Shown here one piece after another: positions 38,242 to 50,500 of a stretch of 64,000 bases of DNA. Numbering within the stretch: the first letter of the stretch is position 1; each line of letters begins with the position of its first letter. The stretch lies in contig CAJNOI010000118.1 in assembly GCA_905250115.1 (NCBI GenBank), positions 173,008-237,007 on the forward strand, in the 5' to 3' direction. The notes beneath the pieces are model-generated. The model was not told the DNA's origin. It saw only the letters and a list, made by a program, of their open reading frames with translations, and ran no database searches. Both the position numbers and the translations under genes were made by a program. Source of the DNA: Adineta steineri. Lineage: Eukaryota; Rotifera; Eurotatoria; Adinetida; Adinetidae.

Positions 38242-38342
38242 TTTGTTTTATACTAAAAACAATGAATTCATTAAACACAATCAGAAGAAGAAGAAAAAAC
38301 TTTGTAAATATAACTATCTTTTATTTAAAACAAAAACACAAT

Positions 38343-38861
38343 CTATGGTCCTAAATAATGATCTTTCTTTTTTAATACTTCATATTTTTCCCAATATGAA
38401 TTATATTGTTCAAATTCAGGTCTTAAAGTTGGATCAACTAAAAGTGGTTCACGTTTAGTAACAGCGACAGTTGGATATGATATTAAACCAGTCATTCGTG
38501 CTTGTCTTATTAATGTATGTAATTTATCATTTTGTTTTGGACATAAACCAGTTATTTCAGGAGGAAGGATTGTACCATCTTTTCGAATATATTGACGAAG
38601 TACAAGAATATCCTTTAAAAAAAAAACATTTCATCAAAATTATTTCATTATTAATTTTATTTTCATACTGTATGTTGAATATGAACAGATCGACGATCAA
38701 GTTTACACCAATTACAAACTTCTACTGGTCCAGATAGTTTTAAAATATTCTTATCATTATCATTAATATATTCTCCTTCGTACTAAAGAGAAAATATTAA
38801 ATAACCAATATGATTTTATTCAAACTTACTGTTATCACATTGCCTTCAACTTTTTCCGTAA
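38343..38861 (-). CDS. MRPS18A: Mitochondrial ribosomal protein S18A (mL66), 5' exon not found
   Basis: Exons 38861-38830, 38782-38669 and 38612-38343 are in phase, ~138 residues. Seen: TEKVEGNVITYEG, a CNWC Cys pair, DILVLRQYIRKDGTILPPEI followed by TGLCPKQNDKLHTL, then RQARMTGLI. These match the S18 family and best fit the S18A (mL66) paralogue (human ...TTIIEG..., CPIC, PRKITGLC). It is a mitochondrial large-subunit component in animals. The first seen exon begins in phase 1 after a CTTTTTAG acceptor, so at least one upstream exon, with the start and targeting peptide, is missing from this model. The stop lies 101 bp before the NUDT22 ATG. Confidence 0.85.
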
Positions 38862-40227
38862 CTAAAAAGAAATAACGAAAAAAAACTTTAGACTTGCATT
38901 TCATATCATAATATTATACAAAATTAAATCAATTATCAATTTTCTTTGATAATAGAATTATAATTCATGATAAAAGGCGTCTATTTTGGTAATAGTTTAG
39001 ACTAAATCTAAATTGTATATGTTGTCTTCTGTTAAAATGAGTGTTCCTCTATTGTGCAAAAACTTGATATCAGAGCCTGGACGAGTACAAGTACAATTGT
39101 ACTTAAGTACAGTGCGTTAAGTACGCATGCTAAGTACTTTTATTCTCGAGCATAATTCGATGTTAATATAATCTTAAATAACACTTAGATATAAAACAAT
39201 AGCGTCAGCATAAAAATACTTATTTTTAAGGAAATGTTGAAGTACATTTTGTACTGATAGTACTGTACTTAAGTAAACTAGTACTCAGGTAACAATTTCT
39301 AAGTACTAGTACATTTACTTGTACTGAGGTTTTTAAGTACAAAGCACAGAAAGTACCAAGTATTTTACTAAGTATCCTGTCTCTGCTTTAATATTCTGTC
39401 ATTTGTACAATTCAAAGAAGAACCTAGAAGTTTCATAGTTCTATCTTCTATTGAATAGATTTTGATTGTGTAAAATTTTCTTTATTACTGATTCCGGTTT
39501 TATTCTCTAGTCTATATACAGTATGAGATGATTAATTGTATTTCATTACTTTTTTTTAATCCTACGACTTGCGTCAAATGAAATAATCTTTTGGATGATG
39601 ACAAGACATTTGTATTAATCAATCTAATTGTTGAAAATAACTTGAACATCTGGAAAAACAAAACAAAATGAATACTCTTAGCTAATCATTTCTTTCTATT
39701 ATTTTTCATTTTATATAACACATATATATATGTATATTTGCCACATACAAGCAAAAGGAAAATATATCAAGATGCATAATAAATAAATAAAGACAAATAG
39801 GTACGCAAACAAAAATTTGTTCTTTGGATAATTAGAACATCGAATTAAGAAAATAAAAAGTTGTTTTGTTTAAAATTTCGGAATACAAAAAAAACGAAAG
39901 AAGAAGACTGTTCGTAAATATATAATCGCAAGCTACAACATCAAGATTATTTGAATCAATGAACAAAAATAAAATTTGTGGATATATATATATATATGAA
40001 TGTATATGAGTGGTGAATGATTTGGGCTGAACAAACTATATAGATAAATAAAACAAACAAAAAAAAAGAATCAGTACATATTCAAGAAAAATAAAACCCA
40101 AAGCATTCTGCAATGATTATAAGTCGACAAAATAAGAATGAATGAATATAAAATATAAATTGTCATTTTCTCGTTTAATTGGAATTTAGAAAAAAAACAC
40201 CTTGGAAATCTGATGATTTGCACATAT
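38862..40227. other. Intergenic, includes GTAC-rich element
   Basis: Should contain the missing 5' end of MRPS18A and the 3' UTR of STXBP1. The element at 39065-39395 is listed separately. Otherwise AT-rich. Confidence 0.45.
39065..39395. mobile_element. GTAC-palindrome-rich, MITE-like element
   Basis: About 330 bp dense in GTAC/AAGTACTT-type words (GTACTTAAGTACAG, TAGTACTGTACTTAAGTA, AAGTACTAGTACATTTACTT). The ends are loosely inverted: CAGAGCCTGGACGAGTACAA on the left against AAGTATCCTGTCTCTGC on the right. No coding frame. The base composition differs from the flanks. A non-autonomous DNA element is the likeliest reading; no clear target-site duplication was seen. Confidence 0.5.
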
Positions 40228-43200
40228 CTATTGTTCATCCTCTTGTCTTAATTTCATTTCAAGATCACGAAGAAATTGTTTCGGAGTTGTTATATGATCA
40301 CTGCCTAAATTATTAAAAACAATATCATTAAAATTGAGTTTTAAATTTTTTTCTACATACCGATAAATACTTCCCATTTCTTTAAATTACTTTGTGTTAC
40401 TTCATAAGCACAACGAAGTTCATTGTAAGCAACACCACCAAGTATAAATACAATTAAACGTGGACCAGAATAAGTTGGCCCTTTTTTATTATTCATCCAA
40501 CCACCAAATCCTCGAGAACTAAAATAAAAATGATTATTAAAAAAAATCCTCTGTAAAATCAATTCTTTTATGAATACCTTGTAGCAGAATAGGCAGCTGT
40601 AGGAGCTCTTTGTCCGCCGCCAATCGTAGGAAATTGTCTTGAATCAAGTTTATCATCAATAACATCCTTTAAATTAAAATATACATTAAAATAAATGTGG
40701 AAGCTTCGAATTTTATCCGAGAGTTATGTGTACTGCAAAAAGTGTATATGGATATCATAGAGAAATAACAGTATATTTGCAATAACTCAGGAATGGCCCG
40801 GCCAATTAGGCTCATCTTTGAACTTGACCGAGACTGAATTGTGTAGAAAGTTTCATCAAAATCTGCCTCCCCTATCGAAAGCTATCGTTTAAACGGCCGG
40901 ATATACTGACCGATTCTAGTACTGTACTCACTTTTTGAGTACACAAAAACAGTCTAATATTTAAAAGTTAATATATTTTACCTCCATTATATCTTTTACA
41001 TAAGGTGTCCATCTGGAATTTGTAAACACTTGTTCTGGACGTTCTTTTCTTGTTTGTGGAATATTTTTTCGTCGTCCAGCCTAAAATAGCAAGGTATATA
41101 AATATGATCATCCAGTCTATTTTTATCAATAATCAATCATAATTATAGATGAAATCATCAATCTATTTCTCTTTTTTAGTTCTTCTCGGCATCACTTATG
41201 CTCACGAACATATATAAATAAAGATTTAGAAAAAGGAGAAATCACACAGGAGTATTAAATGAAGAAGAGTAAAAATTAAAAATCATAGAAAAATATATAG
41301 ATCTTACAAGAAAAAAGGAAAATATTCAAACTAAAAAATCACCCCAGTTGATTTTATAAATAATTCCGAAGCCACATGCAAAGCATTTTCTCTGCTTAAA
41401 TCTGGTTAGAGTCTACTCCCATGCTGGATATTTTCGTTAGATAACTAAATATTAAAATCAATGACATACTCGATTTGGATCTTGTATAATTTGTAAATTT
41501 AAATATTGCATATTTGATATTATATTTTTCTTGTCGGTAGGAATTATTGCATGACTTAATAATTTGTCTAAATTCTCTTCCGTAATCCCTAAATATAAAA
41601 GTTATTTTAGTTTTTAATCAAATATATTGCAATTATAAAAGAATTAAAATCCAGTCCCAATCAGTAAAAATTAGTTGTGAAAAACAAAATATTAGCGAAA
41701 AAATTGACTTAGGTTTATTATACCGTATGTTTCAGGTGCTGTAGAACAATAAGCTGAAAATTTTTAAATAATAACTTCTTTCTCTTTATATTTTTTAGTG
41801 AAAATTACCATTTTTATGAAGAATATATAACATTATAATACGTAATTTATCTTCAATAGCAATAGCATTATCAAGTAATAATGGTACAATATTACGCATA
41901 TGATCTTTGATGCGTTCACCTTCTGCATCCGTACCTATTGCTAAATTCTAAAATAAATAATAAAAAAAATGAGATAGACTTCTTTTTTAATTTTACATGT
42001 TATATGAAGTAAGACGATTCAAATTTAATACATGAAAATGAGTGCTTTTTGAATAATTAAAATAGTTCAAGGTTAACTAATGATAAATTTAGTTCTTTCA
42101 TTAAAAACATTTTTGTAATATAGAAAAATGATGTTTTACTATGAATTTATTCCGCTAATCATAAAATATCTTTTTTAAATTACCTGTTCAACCGAACATA
42201 ATTTTTCTCCGGATTCACGATTATATGCATTCATACATTGTTCAGCAATTATAAAATGAAGTGCATAAGCGTTTAGTTCTTTTTGATATTGCGGCATTTT
42301 TTTAATCATCAATCTATTTTAAACAAAAAACTATCAGATATGTTTTTACTTAGGAAAAAAGAAAAACATACGAAAGATCTTTCATTGTAGTACGTTCTTT
42401 TTGATCAGAATCTTTAACACGATTTTGTGTTGCAAAATCTTTGATTTTTTTTGTAATACTCCTTAAAAATAAAAATACCGAAAATGATCCAATAAAAAGA
42501 ATTTTAAAGAAAACTAACGTTGTAACCGTAGCTATATGTTGATGACGAAGTTCAGTCCAAAGCTCATCATTTTCATCTAATATAACTTTTTGTTTTTGTC
42601 CTGAATTATTCTTTGGATCACTACCAGGTGTCTGAACGTCATACTCGAAAACATCATTATCAATTTTCAAGACATCATATGCCATTGCTTGAAATGTTAA
42701 TTCATGAAGTAATGGTGATACAGCATCAAAACCACGATCTAATATTAATAATACTGATTTAGCTTTATCAGCGCTCTATAAATAAAATAAAAACAATAAA
42801 AAAAGTTTTATATTTTCCTTTCAATTAATTTACCTCGCCCATAGTTGAATCATCGGCTTTATATTGATTTAATTTTTGTTGAACTGCATTGGCAAATTCA
42901 AGTAATTTTTCATTCTCTCTAATAAAACAAAACAGTTTAAACGATTTGTTTGAAAATCGAATAAAATTATTTACGCTCGATATCGAATAATTGGATATTC
43001 TCCAAGTGTTGCACATAATGTAGCTATTTGTTCAGCAATAACATCGAGATGTGCAGCACGATATGGTGATGGTGTTGGATTAAATGCTATATAAAATGTG
43101 TCTGGTGAATCAAGTGTAAATACCTTTGAACATTAATTATAATATAAAATATTAAGTGAATAAAAAGTATTCTTTCTTACTTGTCGTTCATACGGTAAGA

Positions 43201-44185
43201 ATGCGATATTAACTTCACGTAATGTTTTTATATGTTTTGCACATTTTGATTGAGTTAATCGTGTAAATAATTCGGAATTACATGCTAAAATTATATAGAA
43301 AAATTTACTCTTGGGAAATAAATCAAAAGGTGAACTTCCTCTTTTTTCCTAAATAAAATATTCTCAAGAGATTAAATCAACATTTCTGAATAAGAAAAAC
43401 TAACATTTCCCTAAGATAAAACTAATGTTCAATCGAATTATTGTTAATTTACATTCATGTAAAAGACAATTGAATGAAAGCAATAGATCAATCATGTATG
43501 ACACACATTGAATCAATGTCAAAAATCATTTTAATATTTGTCATCTATGTAAATATTCTGATAGATGATAAATCAACAGTAGAACAACAAAACCCTAAGA
43601 GATTTATATAGATATTTATTTAATATGTTGTTCAAACAATTCTTAAGACTAACTAAAAAATATTTGAATTCATACAAACCTTCAGTAAAAAATATATGTG
43701 CAGCTTTATATTTAGGTACTAATGCATGTGCTTTATCAAAATCGTTTATTAGTTCATTAATCGACTAAATAAATTTAAAATGAAAAAAACGATTTTTATA
43801 TAGAAGAGAAACTACTTTTTCATTTGGCTGAATAAAATAGACAGCTTCAAGCATTGCTAACGGTTCACGTTTCTTCATAATATCTTCAACAACTGTAATA
43901 AAAGAAAATTAATTTATTTCAATTAATTAATTAGAAAATTTGTCATACTTGTAATTCCTTCCGACATAATATCATGCATTTTACATGATGCCGATATAAT
44001 TCTTGTTGCTAAACGATCCATAACAAGAACTTTCCAATCATTTTTTTCTTTTTGTCGAACAGAATCACATCTTAACATTTCGGAAATTAATTCTAAAGAA
44101 AATAATATATTGATTAATCGAAAATCAAAGACTATTTTATTTGAATACTCATTCCGACGAGTTTTTGTAAATTGGATGCAGCCAT
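40228..44185 (-). CDS. STXBP1: Munc18/Unc-18, syntaxin-binding protein 1
   Basis: Sixteen exons: 44185-44149, 44092-43949, 43892-43816, 43764-43680, 43284-43181, 43123-42975, 42918-42834, 42775-42519, 42461-42372, 42313-42184, 41947-41809, 41588-41470, 41080-40982, 40666-40578, 40518-40361, 40304-40228. They give 612 residues (family ~595). SM protein that binds syntaxin and templates SNARE assembly for synaptic vesicle fusion. Marks: [20 protein letters not shown], then [38 protein letters not shown] [47 protein letters not shown], and [18 protein letters not shown] with [10 protein letters not shown] 30-nt possible cassette exon lies at 41753-41724. Confidence 0.95.
40684..40965. mobile_element. 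GC-richer repeat-like insertion in STXBP1 intron
   Basis: The intron between 40982 and 40666 is unusually long for this gene, and its inner ~280 bp is much less AT-rich than its surroundings (GGAATGGCCCGGCCAATTAG, AACGGCCGGATATACTGACC). The AGTTTCATCAAAATCTG-like text recalls dispersed element sequences seen in invertebrate genomes. The identification is from memory of the pattern only. Confidence 0.45.
41724..41753 (-). other. Candidate 30-nt cassette exon of STXBP1
   Basis: Within the intron between exons 41947-41809 and 41588-41470, the minus strand has AATTTTCAG, then 30 nt, then GTATAATA. It keeps phase 1 to 1, has no stop and would insert [10 protein letters not shown] between ...LHKN and GITEENL. 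Confidence 0.5.
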
Positions 44186-44672
44186 TTTTTCAAAATAATT
44201 GATTGTTAATTCGGATAAAAAATAAACATGTAATAAAAAAAGCAAAGACGACTAAGGAATGAAATGATTATCGATCTATAAGAAAACACAATACCACGTC
44301 AATTTACTTATGAATCATATTATTTGTTCAATTAAATATAAGTAAAAATATGAGCTTCAGCGGAATCAACAAATCATTTTATTGAGGATTTGAGAATATC
44401 CTTATGATAGTTAATTTAACTTACAAATGCATTTGATTTCGACAAGAAATTTCTTATTGGTGAATTTCTAGAGCCAATAGTGAGGAGAGATTTCTTCTTT
44501 CGTTCGTTTGTCCCCCGTGAGTACTTTTCCGTTTATATTGTATTTCATAGTAAGTTGCCGTGAGAATTACGAAATCCTCAGTTTTTTTTAGCATCATGAC
44601 TCATATGTAGAATAAGAAAAAAAATGATTTTTTTTTCTTTTCTTTTCTTTTCGTTTCTTCTCTTTAATGTAG
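44186..44672. other. Divergent promoter region of STXBP1 and AKAP1-like gene
   Basis: 487 bp between start codons on opposite strands. It has a TTTTTCTTTTCTTTTC pyrimidine tract before 44670 and a TGTAG acceptor-like site directly before the plus-strand ATG. No gene was seen. Confidence 0.5.
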
Positions 44673-47572
44673 ATGAAGAATCAAAATTCGATTTCGAAAC
44701 CTACTGTTATCATTAAACCACCACCATCTGTATCAGCAATACCATCAACAAAAAAAGACAAATTAACAATAGATAAAAAAATGGATTCTGAAACTACTCA
44801 ACAACAACAGCAATCCAATGATGATGATGATACTGAACAAAGTACTGAATTGTCATTAAATATTAACGATATCCCAGCAGTAACAGCTGAGACTCCGTCG
44901 ACGCCATTCACTGATAAGGTAAAGTACTAGACAGAAAAAAACTGATTAGAAAGCTTACTTCTAGTTAAGAGAATATTCTCTTTTATTAATTATTGAACAG
45001 AACAATTAATGAAACCATTCAACTGAATGAGATTGTTATTTCTTTTGTTTATGGTTGCTTAGATCAATAATATCTGTCTGCTACACCAAACATGACTTAA
45101 GGCTACATATCCATTAAATATTTTTATTTTCATAATATATGAAAACAAAATTTAACTGATTTTCTAAATATAAAAAAATACTCTACATATATATATGTAC
45201 TATATGTCCTTGATGTTATATGTTTTCTTTAATCGTGAGAGATTGAGTCTATTTGTATATCTTTTGACAATTTCAAAATTATTTGAGTAAATATATATGA
45301 GAATGTAAACACAGCTGACTATTATGTTTTGTAGGAGGCAAAAGAACAAGAAATAATTATCTATGAATTCCATTTTCCTGTTGAATTATGTGGTCGTCTT
45401 ATTGGTCGACAAGGTGTTCATGTTGATTATATACGACAAATGACTCAAGTTGATTTAGTTGTACGTGATGATGCTGTTTCTTTTGAAAAACAAGTTGTTG
45501 CTCTACATGGTTTGTAGAAATTTTCGTCTTTAGTAAATGTATTTTTTTTTTCAATAAAAAATATCAATATAGGCCGTCGTGTTGATGTTGAACAAGCAAT
45601 TGAATTAATAGCTAAGCGTTTTCCGCCAGCACGTTATCCTCAAGTTGCTTTCAAACCAATTAATAAAAAGATTGTATTACGGCAACGTCCACCTGAACGT
45701 GTATCTATTCCTCAATCAATTGCTCAAGTACATATAATTGAAATCAATAAATGAAAAAATTAATTTCTCTATTTAGCTTCATTTACCTGATGGAATACCT
45801 GCAGAAGTTATTGTTACAAGTGTTGTTTCATGTAATCATATATTTGTTCAACAAATTCTACAACCATCATATGCTGAACTTGCTCGTCTTGATAATTCTA
45901 TGTCAGTTTTCTACCATCATACTCAAATGACGCCGCCTTTACCTCGACCTATTCAACGTATATACAATTATTTTTTCAAATAATTTTAAGTACTTTGTTT
46001 CATTCTTTAGCCGGTGTCATATGTGCAGCACCGACACAAGCCGGCTGGTTTCGAGCATTAATCACAGTATATAACAGTAATGATGATATGACTATGATCA
46101 AATTTCTTGACTATGGAGGTTATCTTTATGTACATGCAAGTTCTCTACGTGTTCTTAGGTAAAATATTATATTCGCAATAACAAAATAAAAATATTTTTG
46201 TACTTGAATTATTTAGACAAGATTTTATGGTTATTCCATTTCAAGCAGTAGAAGTTTATCTTGATAATGTAGTCCCAGCTGATAGTAAGTATTGTTAATT
46301 GAAAATATTAAAAAAATAATGTACAGATCAATGATGAAGAAAAAGAGATAGATAGAATTTAGACATGATGACTAACCTTATAGATATCTGTTTTTTTTTA
46401 AATTTCCATTGTCATTTATTATTAATGGGCAAATGTACTTTTTTGCTTTTGCAGTATTATAAAAACAATAGTTTTAAAACTATAAAGCCCTTTTAATACA
46501 GTAATTTGAAGTTTATTTCAAGAAAAATGATGATTCACTACTGATAAATTTATCTATTCTTTAATTTCTTTTAGAGAAAAAAACTAAGCTCTAGTATACA
46601 TATAGTCTCAATGCAAATCTACGCTATATCAAGTTTAGTTTTGTAATAACACTTATTCATGATTTATAGTTGAAGATATTACTGTTAAATTGTTAACTCA
46701 TCAATCAACAAATTTTTTTTGTATAATCTTCTAATTATTAGTCTTTTCCAATAAGATAATATTTAAGTCTATAAATGTGCTTTCAAAATATAAAATTTCG
46801 AAAAACTATGAGCAATCTATAATTATATATTTTTTATTTTAAACATTTATTAAATAATTGTTGATGATGATTTGTTATTATCAATGACTCACCAGTAGAG
46901 AACTGATTTTTACTTATCTTAATTGCATTGCACAGCTACTCAGAAAAGTACAGTATGACTAATACATTAGAGTAGAAAATAGAGAGAATAATATTCAGAG
47001 TTAATGAAATCAGATGCAATGTTTCTATAATGAACCTCATTTGGTACATTCACTTTTATTCCCGATCATTGATACGTAATGTACCTTGCTATTGCAAAAG
47101 GATGAAATGAATGATTTAATCATTAATCATTACAGTCCATTATTTATAAAGAAATATAAAATTCTAAAAAAATAAAATATTTACTTTACTTTAGATCAAG
47201 AAGATTTTACGCCTGAATCAATTGAATTAGTTAAAACAACTATTCTTGGGTCTTGTTTCAAAGCAATGGTGACTGGATATCATTATGATAATACTCCATT
47301 TATTCAATTATCAAGACGCTTTGATTTTGTAAATATTAATATAAATATAATGCATTTATATTAAGATCTTTTTTGTTTAGCAACGTCTTGTAAATATTGA
47401 TATACAAAAAATGATCAATAATCATCAACAAACATCACCTACAAGTGATTCAACATCACCAATAAATGTGAATAATACTTTAATTTCAACTATTCAACCG
47501 ATGATCAATCAATTACAACAATCCGTATCGGATGTTTCAACATTATCTTCAACAACAAATTCGGACAGTTGA
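44673..47572 (+). CDS. AKAP1: AKAP1-like KH and Tudor domain protein
   Basis: Eight exons: 44673-44918, 45335-45509, 45573-45727, 45777-45957, 46011-46158, 46217-46284, 47195-47328, 47381-47572. They give 432 residues. After a disordered acidic/Gln-rich N-terminus comes a KH domain (residues ~90-145, FPVELCGRLIGRQGVHVDYI with the GxxG loop as GRQG). Next is an extended Tudor domain (NHIFVQQILQPSYAELARLD; VICAAPTQAGWFRA; MIKFLDYGGYLYV; VIPFQAVEVYLDNVVP). This layout is that of AKAP1, which tethers PKA and mRNAs at the outer mitochondrial membrane. No N-terminal membrane anchor or RII-binding helix is evident, and human AKAP1 is twice as long. An ATG-proximal acceptor (AATGTAG|ATG) allows an upstream exon. 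Confidence 0.88.
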
Positions 47573-50500
47573 GTGTGTCTTTATATGTGTTTGTGTTATA
47601 ATTCACCGGTTTTGTTCTCTCTCTTCGTAACGAAAAAAGAAAACAATACGTGATTATTGCGCGTGCTTTCTTCTTCTTCTTTTTTTTCCGTTATTGATGG
47701 CTTTTGCTCATTTTCTTTTTTTTTTGTTTATTGTTCTGGTTGTATTGAGGATGATGATGATGTGCACATCCTTCGTTTGTTTTTGCCCTCTGGCAAACTC
47801 TTTCATCTATATCTTCATTTTGTTCGGTTTGTTTTGTTATAACATAAAGTTGTGTGTCTTTGACTTCTTTTTTTAAACGTTTTTCTATTCTTTATTTCAT
47901 TCAGCAAGATAACAAAACAATAGAGTTTTCATGATCTAGTAACACTAAGATGAAATACAATATAAGTAATAAAAGTTACTTCGATCGTGAGTAAAATATA
48001 ATTTAAGTTTGATTTTGATTTTGATGATCTGGTTTTATTAGAATTAAGTACTGAGTAATAACCAGTTAGTCGATATGTTTTAATAACAATGGGTAACATT
48101 TTTATGTAATGAATAATATAAATAGCGGGAAAAGAAAATTTTCAGAATTACAAATTTTTTTAAAGTGAATCTTATCATTTTGAATTTATTAGATGAGAAA
48201 ATTTTAAATTGTTTCAATTCATCTGAAAAAAACAGCATTAATAATCAATATTTTGATACGTCGTCATCTATCGTATCTTGTCACTTCGGAAAAATAATGG
48301 TGTAACACAATGATAAAAATTTCATAGTGTACTTCTTGCATTGGATTTAATAACATGTTCACCTTTGTATCCTTGAATAATGTCATAATTTTAAACAGAG
48401 TTCAAAAGAGTTTTCAAACGTTCCTTTCTCTGCTTAAAAGAAAGAAAATATATAGCCCTTTTCATGGAATATTCAATTCATTAGCAACAATAGCAAACAC
48501 TTCAACTATCTTTTGTATCCTTCATTTATTACTAATCACTGTCTTTATTGATAACTATTGTTTTTCACAATGACATATTCAATAGTAAACGGACAACACA
48601 ATAGCGTACAAATAATAACAAAAGGAAAGAATAATAAAGGAAAAAAAATCAAGAAAGATAGTAGATGTCTTTTAATTTTGAATGCTTGAATTATGCTTTT
48701 ACTAACATTTGTATTCTGGCTATTTAAAATTTATAGTACCCCATGCATACGGTAACTCTGACGAATTCTCACAGTTGTAAAATCTAACTATACTGAACAA
48801 GTATCTGATGTTTCAAATGTTGGATATCTCCATCATATTTTATCAAGATTTCAAAAGAATATAAATTAATGAAAACATGACCTGATAAAGCATATTTAAG
48901 TAAAAATAATATAAAATGTGTTCATTTATTCACCACTAAATACAAAGTAAAAGTTTTGGCAATTCATATTTTTCTTACAATGACTTTGATATAATCAAAT
49001 AACAATATATAAATTTGTCCGATTAGCTGAACTAATGATACACTAAGAACCAGAACTAGTGTACAAGTAGATCTAGCTTTCTCGTATGTCATCCTTATTT
49101 CTATGATAAAATTCTAGCATCTCGTCGAATTTGTATCACTTTATTATCTATAGTTCTCAGTATACGTATGGAGAACTTCAATGCAGACTTTCATTCTGTT
49201 CGATTTTTATTGAAAAAATGATCAAAATACAAAAGCAGGTACATTACAACAATTTGTTTTGATATCTGTTTTGATAAATTATTGTTGATAAAGTATTAAA
49301 CCTTCAAGTTCACTGCAAGTAAAATATCCCCAAATTTTCACATTGCTTCCTTCGTGTTATAAAGATGATATTATCTATCGTTAGAGGAATCCTTGTTTTT
49401 GGTATGTATCATATCGTGATCTTTTTCATTATGTCTAGATGTCGATTAAGTTTTGAATTGTTGGAACATAAAACATGTTTCAAGAACTTAATATTGTTGT
49501 TTTGACATATCTAGAATATCTATGCGACTTGTATCGAATGGCTGATCCATAGTACATAGTTGAATGAGGAAAGTCATAAACCGTAAGCTTAGTTGTTACT
49601 TTCGTAATTCGTGTTCAATTCCTTTATATATATATAATCGGTACCGATTTCCGACCATTTACCTTAATTATACGTTCTGTAACTTGGTTAAACCATCTTC
49701 TTGTATTTTGTTGTTGGCTGTATGATCGAACGGCTTTTTAGTACAATTGGCCGTATTGTATTTATTCAGCACAATATGTTTTGAACTATTTGTTGTTTAA
49801 ACTAGCCATGTTAAAGATGTTCTTATTATAATTTTTGAAGTTCAACAAAAGCAGAGTGGCCTTTTCTTTTATGAGCCATCACTATTAATATATTCATCAG
49901 TAAAGAAAACTGTTTATATGACTAAGTAATATCCTCTACACATGTGACAGAATGAAAATAATCTAACTGGACTGAAATAAAAGAGATATTATGTACATGT
50001 GTAGTAGCACTTTTTTTTCTTGCTTTTCTTGATAAATTTAGATAACCATTGTCAGTATATTTATTTCTTTTAATATTAATACACAACTGTTATTGCTTAT
50101 ATATTTCACTTCGATTTTGTTTTATACACTGCTAGTTAAACAAGTTTCTATTTTTCACACATATAGATTTAAAACGTGATGATAATTTGTTCTTAAAGGA
50201 AACAGTTCTATTTTTATTTCACATATTCGAACTAATGAAGCTCATTTGTGGCTATGGCGGAAATATTAAAAATTTCCACTCTATTTTAGCCAAATGAACT
50301 GTATTTTTATTCTTGAAAAACATGTTACTGAATTCTGGATGTTGTTTTGAAGTTACCATAAATAACTTTAAACGGGGAAGTTATTTATCAGAGTTTTAAG
50401 ACAACATAATCACATTTTTATTTTCGACGTTGCTATGAATTAGCAAGTTTTGATAAAATCATCGAGTCTCATAGTTTAGGTTTATATCTATTTCAAATTA

